Of a stretch of 64,000 bases of DNA, positions 54,901 to 62,430 are shown one piece after another (the first letter of the stretch is position 1; each line of letters opens with the position of its first letter). Origin of the DNA: Sporisorium sorghi. Taxonomy: Eukaryota; Basidiomycota; Ustilaginomycetes; Ustilaginales; Ustilaginaceae. The position numbers and the translations under genes are program-made. The DNA lies in the NCBI GenBank assembly GCA_023212695.1, contig JALCCG010000010.1:62001-126000 (forward strand). Reading direction: 5' to 3'. The notes beneath the pieces were generated by a model. The model ran no database searches. It had not been told where the DNA came from and was given only the letters and a program-made list of their open reading frames with translations.

Positions 54901-55946
54901 TCGACTCGATGCGGATATTGCGCCGAGCCAAAGACGTAGAGCAGGGTGAAGAGAGCCTCGTTCATGCCTTGGACGTAGCCGATGCTGGGGTTGAGGAGGG
55001 CAAAGAGGTAGAGGATACGCAGCAAGGAATGCCAGTTGCGTTGAGTAGGGATGTGTTGTGGAGAATGCGTTGATGGCCGGTCTGCTAATGTTGCAGGTTG
55101 AGGGATCACTTGGTCGTCATGTTGATCGGGCGAGCTCGACATGGCTTCGAGGGCCTCATTTGCAGAGGCAAAGGAATGTTGCGAAGACTGTCGCGACATG
55201 CCGCCTGGAGAAGGCGGGGAGAGGAGGATGGGTGGGCTCTTGATCGGATCGTCAAAGGCGTTGGACGGAGCATCGTGCGCTGCGAGGTCACTGGACGTCT
55301 GCACATGCAAAATTTGGGGCAGTTGCTTTGAGCCGGTAGATGAGCTGGCCGAGGCGACGCGCTCGAGAGAGAGCTGCTGGGAGTATTCATGGCTAATGGC
55401 AGCGAGGCGATGCAAGAGATTGTCTCGCGTCTCGAGTCTTTGCACTGGAGTGACTGATGGCAGCGATTGTGCTTCGCCGTTGGAAGGGATGGGCACGATG
55501 GGACAGGACGCGCTTGGACGTGGTGGAGCCTGGTAGAAGGCAAAGCCATTCTTACGCGAGCGCACGAGGTCCTTGTAGATCTGGTCAAGCAGCTGATCAT
55601 TGCTGGTGAGCTGGCTGGTGGAGACGATGGGATCGGATGAGGTCGATGGTGGTGAGAGGTCGTTGAGGAATTGATAGTATTCTCTGCGCCTCTTTGCGAG
55701 CGTCGAGGACCATTCCTTCTTTTCTGGGGGCAGGTAGCCCAGCAGAACTTTCCAAGCTTGCGCTCTGAGCCAGGTAGGTGAATCTGGGAGACCGCCTCGA
55801 AGGGTGAGGTGACGCAGACTATACAGATCTGCGGTGGTGTGGCCAGGTAGCAAGTCGTTGGGATCGAGAAGCTGGAGGAGCGAGCGATCTCGAGCCGCAG
55901 CTGCAGCCGAGGCCGCGTTGCCGCCGCGAGCTTGGGACGAGCTCAT
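51927..55946 (-). CDS. TBC-domain Rab GTPase-activating protein (TBC1D13-like)
   Basis: The 1339-residue protein should switch off a Rab GTPase in membrane traffic. The TBC domain lies at about 45-500 and starts HLTLRGGLPDSPTWLRAQAW. Both catalytic fingers are present: IYKDLVR (IxxDxxR, arginine finger near 117) and IGYVQGMNE (YxQ, near 320). Later parts are AEADAFWCFSALIGEMRELY, KWLDPPLWRDLQVASLDPRL and SLRWLACLLSTEHSL. Roughly 200 residues of Ser/Gln-rich sequence sit between the two fingers, which is unusually long. The 800-residue C-terminal half is Ser/Pro/Arg-rich, probably disordered and phospho-regulated. The motif pattern fits the TBC1D13 group best. The target Rab is not evident. 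The start is the first ATG. Confidence 0.93.
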   Translation of the reverse strand: MSSSQARGGNAASAAAAARDRSLLQLLDPNDLLPGHTTADLYSLRHLTLRGGLPDSPTWLRAQAWKVLLGYLPPEKKEWSSTLAKRRREYYQFLNDLSPPSTSSDPIVSTSQLTSNDQLLDQIYKDLVRSRKNGFAFYQAPPRPSASCPIVPIPSNGEAQSLPSVTPVQRLETRDNLLHRLAAISHEYSQQLSLERVASASSSTGSKQLPQILHVQTSSDLAAHDAPSNAFDDPIKSPPILLSPPSPGGMSRQSSQHSFASANEALEAMSSSPDQHDDQVIPQPATLADRPSTHSPQHIPTQRNWHSLLRILYLFALLNPSIGYVQGMNEALFTLLYVFGSAQYPHRVDDALTPSDSQQGIASSSQRPDFRPWDNVADLADLTHAEADAFWCFSALIGEMRELYDFDRVEQQSRGDVAPADRHPSHAGMAGALRRFSLRIKWLDPPLWRDLQVASLDPRLPYYSLRWLACLLSTEHSLPSVLRIWDALLAEQETAGISGSAKIEFLIDVCASMILQIKDRLPNSKDDMDLASEGFSRGMRVLQEYPDGDISPVVEAATLIRQRRLAADLTGDGPPEDTDDDEDTNPTLAAVKARAAQAWRDWTSPRQAASPPPSHANELSNPAAPPATKGGWLVSRARPRYSQTNTEDADLSIASNADDASFDASTPSKSTFSGFLAKYAEAVQSSDAAANFSKASTNLTAKAMARFADRTSRESTPENSASPHSNNAYSSLGRGLPSGASGSANGGLDSRFASLGSIGAGFFNRSKRNASESMPSPRTPDMARWSRETMPDFPLPNVADSPAGRMEYIDTFGKRISVAQNGRSLVSPSSSIAGDEIRDRRGSEAGSNSFPLPSMRAAARMGILPSRFREESASPSSRSAGPKPLLLSQSARPPREGSNSPGSLAVDEPSRKISSGPMGHSMSRGSNHQDARSSVAGSFSGRSSHSVSAADSRRSSMADFADTSMPGLSQPDTLPPLPSLMGQSTAPFDAHAGPSRIMPGGVAGLQGLVSKEGTVSAGAFARATTKAADSDRERPEFGHVSSSSDVPLVQATSASISRPRVSNRKRTSSSTVESRTASTSGSMTGTRVSNRSSQTTNVVDSFADQSGSLDGVGMGMGEGGVVSEEPVSMGELGAKRSESVHRDEYAAGRNGSLSASDRFDAAEDASTDQNEATSRPEVVRKYTLTDEPLPAPADGRVGSIVRTKRGTKGRQNSSSSVATNASSRRSLAGLRRASRTSVGEQLPTSPRLPEVEELHAYPGLKAEELQAYADIQTHARVNGSSAGELPGVEDAALEDKVDLRALRIGDDQRIRERSASPLAVGHSHSGTRPSPSTDRSNFF

Positions 55947-56220
55947 GATGGTGCAAGTAGTATCGCTCGAAGACTCGACATGTGTGATCGACCTGAGGGA
56001 GAAGATTGTTGATCGATGAGGTTGATTTCGCTAGCTTGAGGATACCAGGGACGGTGCAAGCCGAGGGCTGAGTTCAATGGTGATCGAGGATTGTCGCGGT
56101 GTTCTCCGCACTGTCGGCGCTTGCCGATTCTTGTTGGTGGTGATGACTGAGGAGCGAACGAAAGGTTCACGATGGAAGTGACAGAGTGAAAGAAGCGGCA
56201 AATCTGCACGCACCTCGTAG

Positions 56221-56240
56221 CGCCGATCTGCAGATCGGCG
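56221..56240. repeat. 20-bp perfect palindrome
   Basis: CGCCGATCTGCAGATCGGCG equals its own reverse complement over all 20 bases. It lies 26 bp before the A44 tract. This is long for chance in a spacer of this size and could be a dimeric protein-binding site or a hairpin. Confidence 0.8.
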
Positions 56241-56266
56241 TGACAGCCGATGCTTCTTCGATTCGG

Positions 56267-56310
<44 letters not shown>
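56267..56310 (+). repeat. Poly(A) tract, 44 uninterrupted A
   Basis: There are 44 consecutive A. It could be a retro-insertion tail, but no element body is recognisable on its 5' side. The length is uncertain because of possible sequencing slippage. Confidence 0.9.
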
Positions 56311-56312
<2 letters not shown>

Positions 56313-57094
56313 TGACAGTCGACGGCAGCACGGCACACGAGGATATGAAAGCCAAGCCAAGCCGAGTCGGTCAGAGCAGTAGCTTGACTTCGTGTCGCAG
56401 CGCAAACAAAGCTCTCGCTCTTGGCTCGGCACGGTACAAGACGCATCGTTAGCTGCAAGCGACAGGCAGGATGTTTAATAGGTTGCGTCAACGCCGAGCT
56501 GGCTGTCCTGAAGAAGATCCATCCGAACGCCTAGATTTCAGCCTCCGCTGCAGCTGCCATGCACCATGCTCCTCTCTTTCGCCATGCTTTCGCCAGCTCT
56601 CAACACCACTCCGTATCAAGGCAATTGGAGCTACAGTAAGTCACTCGCAGAACCAGTCTCACATGTCAGTCGGCTTTGGTGTTTGCTCGAGATAAGCGAG
56701 AGACTCGCTCCCTTTCCGATGCTAAACTAAAGAAGCTTCGCCAGATCCGCAAGTCGATCCAAGAAAAGGGCTGCTTCTCACAGTGAAGCTGCTGCCAAGC
56801 ACACCTCGAAGCGCCTGCTGCTAGGCTAAGTTACCGTGCAAGAGGGTGATGTGCTTGGAAGTGGCATCGTCTTCCTGCTCTCTGTGAGAGAGAAACAAGG
56901 GTCCAAGGTGAGGCTTGTCGGGCAGCCCGGTTGAATACAAAATCAGGGGCCAAAAATGAAACCCTGAGCCAATCCATTTCAAAATTGAATCCCCTTTGCG
57001 AGGGTCGGGCAATTCAAGAAGCACAGCCAAGTTGACGCTGACCGCGGCTCTCTCTGCTGTCGTTAGAAATTTCCGGCTGACGGTTTCCGTGGAT

Positions 57095-57101
<7 letters not shown>

Positions 57102-57136
<35 letters not shown>
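57102..57136 (+). repeat. Poly(T) tract, 35 uninterrupted T
   Basis: There are 35 consecutive T, in inverted orientation relative to the A44 tract in the same spacer. The two could pair if transcribed together. Confidence 0.9.
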
Positions 57137-57137
<1 letters not shown>

Positions 57138-57525
57138 AACGCGTGTTTGTCATTTTGTGTGTGTGCGTGTTGCGTTGCGTTCGGTACAGCAGCAGCACGG
57201 CACAAAGCCCACCTTTCAAGGTCAAGCCAGATGAAAGCGAGACGCAGCTCGAGCGCAGGTGACGGAGAATTGTCGCCGAGAGCTTTGCTTTTTGACATGG
57301 CAGCCTCGGGAACACACTTCGACATCTCTGAACCATCGTCTTCCTTCCTGACTTTATTCTCATCGCATCGTCCCGTCCGACCACATCGCCACCATCCGCT
57401 TCGTCTTTTGCATCTCGCGCACGATTTTGACTGCGGCTCTCGCCTGCTTTACAGCGTCGCATCTTTGACGTCTGCAAAGAATATCAATTAGCACACCTGC
57501 TGTGCTGCTAACGGCATCACTCACA

Positions 57526-58752
57526 ATGGCCATCTTCAAAAGAAATCCTCGCGCCACCGACGCAGGCGATGCCACACGAAATGGTTCTACCAACGACGCA
57601 GACAGCGACGCCTCGTCCGCCAAGGGTCTGCGCAAGTATGCCCAGCGCAAACCCGCCAACACCGCATTCAAGCAGCAGCGTTTGAAGGCGTGGCAGCCCA
57701 TCCTCACGCCTAGAACCGTGCTCCCGGCTTTCTTCCTCGTCGCCATCATCTTCGCGCCCATCGGCGCCGTGCTCTACTACTTTGCCGAGCAGGTCAACGA
57801 GTTCACCCTCGACTACACCTACTGTTCCGAAGCACCTGCCACTCCGACACAAGCGCAGATCCCTTCGAGCAAATACGACTACCAGCTGCACGACAAGAAC
57901 TCGAGCAACTTCCAGCCTCCCACGTGGTCGTGGGACAGCGCCACCAGGACGTGCAACCTCTACTTCAGCGTACCCGCTCGGCTCGAATCCAGCGTCTTCC
58001 TCTACTACAAGCTGACCAACTACTACCAGAACCACCGTCGCTACGTCAAGTCGCTCGACACCGACCAGCTCAGCGGCAGCGCTGTCTCGTACAGCACCAT
58101 CTCGGGCGGCACGTGCAAGCCCGTCGACGTGGACCCCAACACGCGCAAGATCATCTACCCGTGCGGGCTCATCGCCAACTCGGTGTTCAATGACACGTTT
58201 GGCGACCCCGTGCTGCTCAACGTCGCCGGAAGCAACTCGCCCAACCAGACGTACGTCATGAGCGAGAAGAACATCATCTGGCCCGGCGAGAAGGACAAGT
58301 ACGCAAAGACCAAGTACACGGCCGATCAGATCATCCCCCCGCCCTACTGGCAGGGCGCCACGGGCCAGTACGGCTACCCGGACGGCTACACGGAGAACAA
58401 CATTTTCGATCCCAGCGACGACGAGCACTTTATGGTGTGGATGCGCATCTCTGGCCTGCCGACGTTCCGCAAGCTGTACAAGCGCAACGACACGGCGGCC
58501 ATGGAGCCGGGTCGGTACCTGCTGCAGGTGGTGGACAACTATCCCGTGGCCATGTTTGACGGGACCAAGAGCGTGGTGTTTAGCACCTCGTCGTGGGTGG
58601 GTGGTAGGAACCCGTTCTTGGGTCTGTCGTTTATTGCAGTTGCTGCGTTGGCGGTGCTGCTGGGGCTGATTTTCACGGCTCGTCATTTGATCAAGCCAAG
58701 AAAGTTGGGCGATATGAGCTATCTCTCGTGGAACCAGCCGGAGAACAAGTGA
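57526..58752 (+). CDS. CDC50: Cdc50/Lem3-family P4-ATPase flippase subunit
   Basis: The frame encodes 408 residues from the ATG at 57526. The protein is the obligate partner of P4-ATPase lipid flippases and aids their ER exit and phospholipid transport. Residues 1-60 are cytosolic, with the family motif NTAFKQQRLKAWQPILTPRT just before the first membrane segment (VLPAFFLVAIIFAPIGAVLY, about 66-87). A large lumenal domain follows with paired cysteines (FTLDYTYC, RTCNLYF, GGTCKPVD, IYPCGLIANSVFNDTF) and N-glycosylation sites (NSSN, NDT). KDKYAKTKY and WMRISGLPTFRKLYKRND are family hallmarks. The second membrane segment (FLGLSFIAVAALAVLLGLIF) lies at about 362-384. The tail is short and cytosolic. 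Strong codon bias suggests good expression. Which of the fungal paralogues (Cdc50, Lem3, Crf1) it equals is not certain. Confidence 0.95.
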   Translation: MAIFKRNPRATDAGDATRNGSTNDADSDASSAKGLRKYAQRKPANTAFKQQRLKAWQPILTPRTVLPAFFLVAIIFAPIGAVLYYFAEQVNEFTLDYTYCSEAPATPTQAQIPSSKYDYQLHDKNSSNFQPPTWSWDSATRTCNLYFSVPARLESSVFLYYKLTNYYQNHRRYVKSLDTDQLSGSAVSYSTISGGTCKPVDVDPNTRKIIYPCGLIANSVFNDTFGDPVLLNVAGSNSPNQTYVMSEKNIIWPGEKDKYAKTKYTADQIIPPPYWQGATGQYGYPDGYTENNIFDPSDDEHFMVWMRISGLPTFRKLYKRNDTAAMEPGRYLLQVVDNYPVAMFDGTKSVVFSTSSWVGGRNPFLGLSFIAVAALAVLLGLIFTARHLIKPRKLGDMSYLSWNQPENK

Positions 58753-58804
58753 GGGGGTGCGGTGTACAATGGTTTGTACGAAAGTTGTCTGGCTTTGTTT
58801 CTCA

Positions 58805-58828
58805 GTCTCGGTCTCGGTCTCGGTCTCG
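58805..58828. repeat. (GTCTCG)4 hexanucleotide repeat
   Basis: Four near-perfect GTCTCG units lie in the 191-bp convergent spacer between CDC50 and the SnoaL-domain gene. Probably a simple repeat in a 3' UTR. Confidence 0.85.
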
Positions 58829-58943
58829 TCTTTGCAATGCACGTTTTCTGGAGCGTTTGTGTTGGGCAAGTGGGAAGGGGCTTTGAAGTGGAAGTCGATG
58901 TGATGACGACACTTGGATTTGCTTTTGTGTGTTGACCTCAAGT

Positions 58944-60371
58944 TTACAATGAATTGTGCTCCTTTGCTACGACGCCGGGAACGCTCTTCCCCTCGCTCTC
59001 TGGCCAATTCGGCATCAGCTCGTTCGACGGCACGCCATACGGATGCAAAATCTTCTGTGCCACCTCATCACCCGCGATCGGCAGCCTCACTCCCTCGCTC
59101 ATCGAGCTCTTGACCGGATCCAGCAGCCCCAGCTGCACCAGCGCATTCGCCTGGTCCCAATACAGGCTCTCGTACGCCAACTTGTCCCCGCGCAGATTCA
59201 CGATCCCAACCATGGGAATCCTGAGCCTCTTCCCCGTCGGCGGCACGCCGGGCAGGAAGTAGTCGATCTGCGTTGTGTGCGTGCACTCGAATACCATCTC
59301 GTCGATGATGCGGTCCGCACCAATCGTACGTGAGATCGGCACCAGGCGCGTATCTTCTGGAGATACGGATGTGAAGTGGTGCTCGTAGAAGCGCGCTAGC
59401 TGCTCGAACCCCGCGCCGCCGGTCAAGCAAGCTACGTGGTTGACGTACGGCTGCGCGACCATTGTCGACATGGTCCTCGCCGAGTCGCGCGTGGCGAACT
59501 CGAAGTGCGTGTGCTGGTCCCACAGCTGCTCGAGCGGGAAGCGCGGGCCCATTGCACTCTTGAGCAAAGAAACAGTGCGGGTGTAGCTGAGCGCTGCTGC
59601 GCTGCGGTGCACCTCTCCGACGCAGGCCCGGAATGCGAAGTCCTGCGTGTGGTGCGAGAAGGGAAACGCGCAGCCCCACACCGCCGCGTCGTCCCCGACT
59701 GCAGAGTAGGTAAAGACCGACACCGTTTTGGGTTTGACCGGGCCGAGTGCGGCCTTGAACTCGCCGAGCTCAGGGTGGAACGACAGCGCGTCGTGCGCGA
59801 TCAGCCCGCGCTGCGCCGCCTCCACCAGCGCCGCGATCAGCTCCGCGTTGGCCTCAGGTAGGTGCACGAGCAGCGGGTAGTCCCCAGCGCGCGCAACGGC
59901 CTCGAGCACCTGCTCGCGCGAGAGCTGCACACCGTACAGCACGCACGCCGCCAGCCCACCGCGCGCGGACGACTCGGCGTGCAGCGCAGCCACCACGTCC
60001 GCGTCCCCCGCCTGCAGCCCGAACGTCACCAGCGCGGTGAGCGCGTTCCACCCGCCGCGAACGTGGGTGGAGACGAGCGAGAGCACATTGACGGCTAGCG
60101 CCCAGCCGGCGGTATCGCGCAGGTCGGCATCTGCGACGTAAGAGTCGGATGAGGCAGCCGCGCTGGGGGCCACGCGGAGCGCCGCGAGAGAGGCAGAGTC
60201 GGGGGCGGTGTCGACCAGCACCACCTGGTAGCCCTCTTCCGACAGGTTGAGCGCCAGGCCCTGCGTGCCGGAGTGGAAGGGCGCGAGCAGCAGCACCGTC
60301 GGTGGCCGCCCCGGGATCCGCGCTGGGTCGACGGCGGACTCGTACACTTTGAACTGGATCTCGCTGGACAT
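58944..60371 (-). CDS. Dienelactone-hydrolase-like / SnoaL-domain protein (carboxymethylenebutenolidase-like)
   Basis: The 475-residue protein has two parts. Residues about 1-270 form an alpha/beta layout (PTVLLLAPFHSGTQGLALNL, LVHLPEANAELIAALVEAA), but the GxCxG nucleophile motif of dienelactone hydrolases is missing, with LAACVLYGVQ in the expected area. Residues about 285-475 match the SnoaL/NTF2-like domain found fused to fungal and bacterial carboxymethylenebutenolidase-like proteins: LWDQHTHFEFATRDSARTMS, MVAQPYVNHVACLTGG and ARFYEHHF. IDYFLPGVPPTGKRLRIPMV and VNLRGDKLAYESLYWDQANA complete the pattern. The first half may be a catalytically dead remnant or may use other residues. The gene is very GC-rich at third positions. 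No targeting signal is evident and the substrate is unknown. Confidence 0.85.
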   Translation of the reverse strand: MSSEIQFKVYESAVDPARIPGRPPTVLLLAPFHSGTQGLALNLSEEGYQVVLVDTAPDSASLAALRVAPSAAASSDSYVADADLRDTAGWALAVNVLSLVSTHVRGGWNALTALVTFGLQAGDADVVAALHAESSARGGLAACVLYGVQLSREQVLEAVARAGDYPLLVHLPEANAELIAALVEAAQRGLIAHDALSFHPELGEFKAALGPVKPKTVSVFTYSAVGDDAAVWGCAFPFSHHTQDFAFRACVGEVHRSAAALSYTRTVSLLKSAMGPRFPLEQLWDQHTHFEFATRDSARTMSTMVAQPYVNHVACLTGGAGFEQLARFYEHHFTSVSPEDTRLVPISRTIGADRIIDEMVFECTHTTQIDYFLPGVPPTGKRLRIPMVGIVNLRGDKLAYESLYWDQANALVQLGLLDPVKSSMSEGVRLPIAGDEVAQKILHPYGVPSNELMPNWPESEGKSVPGVVAKEHNSL

Positions 60372-60756
60372 AGTTGCGTAGATGCCTTCGTCGAGGTTTG
60401 AGGTGGAAGGTCGGTGCTGGAGGTGAAGTGTGTTTCTCTTCCTTTAAGAAGACCGGTGCTTCACAAGGTCACGGCGACGTGCCGCGGGTTGCTGGTGTGT
60501 GCGTCTTCCAAGTGACACCACGAACGCTTTTTTGGGCGATAAGTTAAAGACCTCCTCGGATGCTTAGCCGCGGGAACGGTGCGCAAAATAATAACCGAAA
60601 CGCCGCTTCCTCTGCTTTGCTTGCCATCCCCACACTCCGGTTCAAGAAGCTCTCATCAAGCAAGCCTCATCTCGTCTTCTTCTCAATCGAGCATCTACGT
60701 GAACAAAATCTATCAAGTCTCTCTTTCCATAGTGAATGTACATGAGGCATCAGCAA
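60372..60756. other. Spacer between two minus-strand genes
   Basis: This 385-bp stretch holds the promoter of the SnoaL-domain gene and the 3' flank of the acyl-CoA synthetase gene. No gene or clear signal is visible. Confidence 0.5.
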
Positions 60757-62430
60757 TCACTGCGACTCTTTCTTCGCTTCGTCTCGCAGCATGCGTCGAA
60801 GGATCTTGCCCGAGGGACTCTTGGGGATCTGCTCCATAATCCTCACACCGCCACGAAGCCTTTTGTGATTGGCCACCTTCTTCGCCGTCCACTCGACAAT
60901 CTCTTTCGCCACAGCATCCGCATCTTCCTTCTCGGCGACCTCCTCCTTGAGCACCACATACGCACGCGGCAACTCGGTCGCCTGCGACTTGTCCTCGACA
61001 CCGATCACAGCAACATCGGCAATCTTGGGATGCCCCAGCAGCGTCGCCTCGAGCTCGGCAGGAGGCACCTGGAACCCTTTATACTTGATGAGCTCCTTCT
61101 TACGGTCGACAATGTAGAAGTAGCCGTCCTTGTAGATGGCCACGTCGCCTGTCTTGAACCAGCCGTCCGGCGTGATGCAGTCGTCGGTCGCCGCCTTGTT
61201 GTTGAGGTAGCCCTTCATGATGGTGGGTCCACGCACCCATAACTCGCCCGGCTTGCCGTCTTGGCCCTGCTCGAATCCGACGTCGTTGCCGTCATCGTCG
61301 ACCAGTCGGCCCTCGACACCGGCGATCAAGCGACCGCAGCTGCCCATATGCTTGCGGTACTCGTCTGGTGGCGCAAAGGTGGCTGTGGGCGACGTCTCGC
61401 TCAACCCCCAGCCCTGAGTGACGCGCAAACCCGGGTGCGTGGCTTCCACCTCCATGCTGAGCTCTGCCCCGAGCGGCGCGGCACCGGACATGACCCAGCG
61501 GAGACTCTTGAGGTTGTACTTTTTAGCGCGCGGGTCCTTGGCCAGCAGCACGAGCATGGGCGGCACAACGTAGGCGACGTTGCACTTGAACTTGTCCACG
61601 GCCGAGCAAAACACGCCGAGATCAAATCTAGGGATGATGACCGACTCGGCGCCGATGTAGAGGCCCTTGAGCACGCTCTTGCATAAGCCGAAAATGTGAA
61701 AAATGGGCAGCACAGCAACGTAGCGGTCGTTGGGTCCGATGGCGTCCTTGAATGAATGGACGATGGCGGTGACGACGCCGGTCATGTTGCCGTGCACGAG
61801 CTGGACACCTTTAGGCTTGCCGCTGGTGCCGCTGGAAAAGACGATAAAGGCATCTTCGGAGCGGTCGTCGACCACCTTGTGCGTCTCGAGACGACCCTCG
61901 CCGAGCAGCGTGCGTGCATCCAGCTCGCCCTTATCGCCCTTCTTGAGGCTGTCGCCGTCGTCGACGATCCACAGCCGGTTCTCGCCGTTGTGCGACTTGG
62001 TGCCGCGCTTCGCAAGCTCAAGCCCCTCGCGCGCAGTGCTGAGCACGCTCTGATGACAGAAGATGTACTCGATCTCGGCATCCTGCACAGGGTGCACCAG
62101 CTCGTCCGGCCCATAGGCAGCATTGAGCGGGACAAGCACCACACCGGCGCAGAGACCGGCATAGACAACCCACGGATACGCGGTGCTGTTGGGCGAAAAG
62201 ACACCGATCCTCGACCCGGGCTTGAGACCAAGCTTGTGCCGCAAAGCATGCGCCAGTCGTCGCGAGTCGTCGTGGAGCTGATCGCGCGAGACCGCCTTGC
62301 CGTCGAGTCGGATGAATGCTGGCTTGTTGCCGTCGACCTTGTTGGGATTGCTGAAGAGGAAGTCGAAGAGGTTGCCGCGCTGCACGCGAGGTGGTGCTGG
62401 CTCGGGCGAGGTGAGGATCTGAGGAGCCAT
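60757..62430 (-). CDS. 4-coumarate-CoA-ligase-like acyl-CoA synthetase
   Basis: The frame encodes 557 residues from the ATG at 62430 (MAPQILTSPEPAPP). This ANL-superfamily adenylating enzyme activates a carboxylic acid with ATP and then forms a CoA thioester. The P-loop FSSGTSGKPKGVQL lies near 195, followed by GWGLSETSPTA. WFKTGDVAIYKDGYFYIVDR then DRKKELIKYKGFQVPPAELE lies near 420-455, and the C-terminal catalytic lysine in PKSPSGKILRRML near 540. All core motifs are intact. The length is typical of fungal 4CL-like enzymes. It ends KKESQ, so there is no canonical peroxisomal SKL-type signal, unlike many relatives. The substrate (aromatic, fatty or other acid) cannot be told. The ATG at 62613 would add 61 residues resembling leader translation and is not preferred. 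Confidence 0.93.
   Translation of the reverse strand: MAPQILTSPEPAPPRVQRGNLFDFLFSNPNKVDGNKPAFIRLDGKAVSRDQLHDDSRRLAHALRHKLGLKPGSRIGVFSPNSTAYPWVVYAGLCAGVVLVPLNAAYGPDELVHPVQDAEIEYIFCHQSVLSTAREGLELAKRGTKSHNGENRLWIVDDGDSLKKGDKGELDARTLLGEGRLETHKVVDDRSEDAFIVFSSGTSGKPKGVQLVHGNMTGVVTAIVHSFKDAIGPNDRYVAVLPIFHIFGLCKSVLKGLYIGAESVIIPRFDLGVFCSAVDKFKCNVAYVVPPMLVLLAKDPRAKKYNLKSLRWVMSGAAPLGAELSMEVEATHPGLRVTQGWGLSETSPTATFAPPDEYRKHMGSCGRLIAGVEGRLVDDDGNDVGFEQGQDGKPGELWVRGPTIMKGYLNNKAATDDCITPDGWFKTGDVAIYKDGYFYIVDRKKELIKYKGFQVPPAELEATLLGHPKIADVAVIGVEDKSQATELPRAYVVLKEEVAEKEDADAVAKEIVEWTAKKVANHKRLRGGVRIMEQIPKSPSGKILRRMLRDEAKKESQ

Larger units (their letters stand above)
55947..57525. promoter_or_regulatory. Divergent promoter region, TBC Rab-GAP / CDC50
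   Basis: This 1.58-kb stretch shows no recognisable gene. It contains a 20-bp perfect palindrome, an A44 tract and a T35 tract 791 bp further on, all listed separately. The short open frames have no protein-like features. CDC50's frame begins at an ATG at 57502, but the one at 57526 (MAIFKRNP) is preferred. Confidence 0.5.

Noticed and set aside
56267..56310. A44 as the tail of a retroposed gene or SINE
   Set aside because: No coding remnant, pol III box or target-site duplication was recognised next to it, so it is kept only as a repeat.
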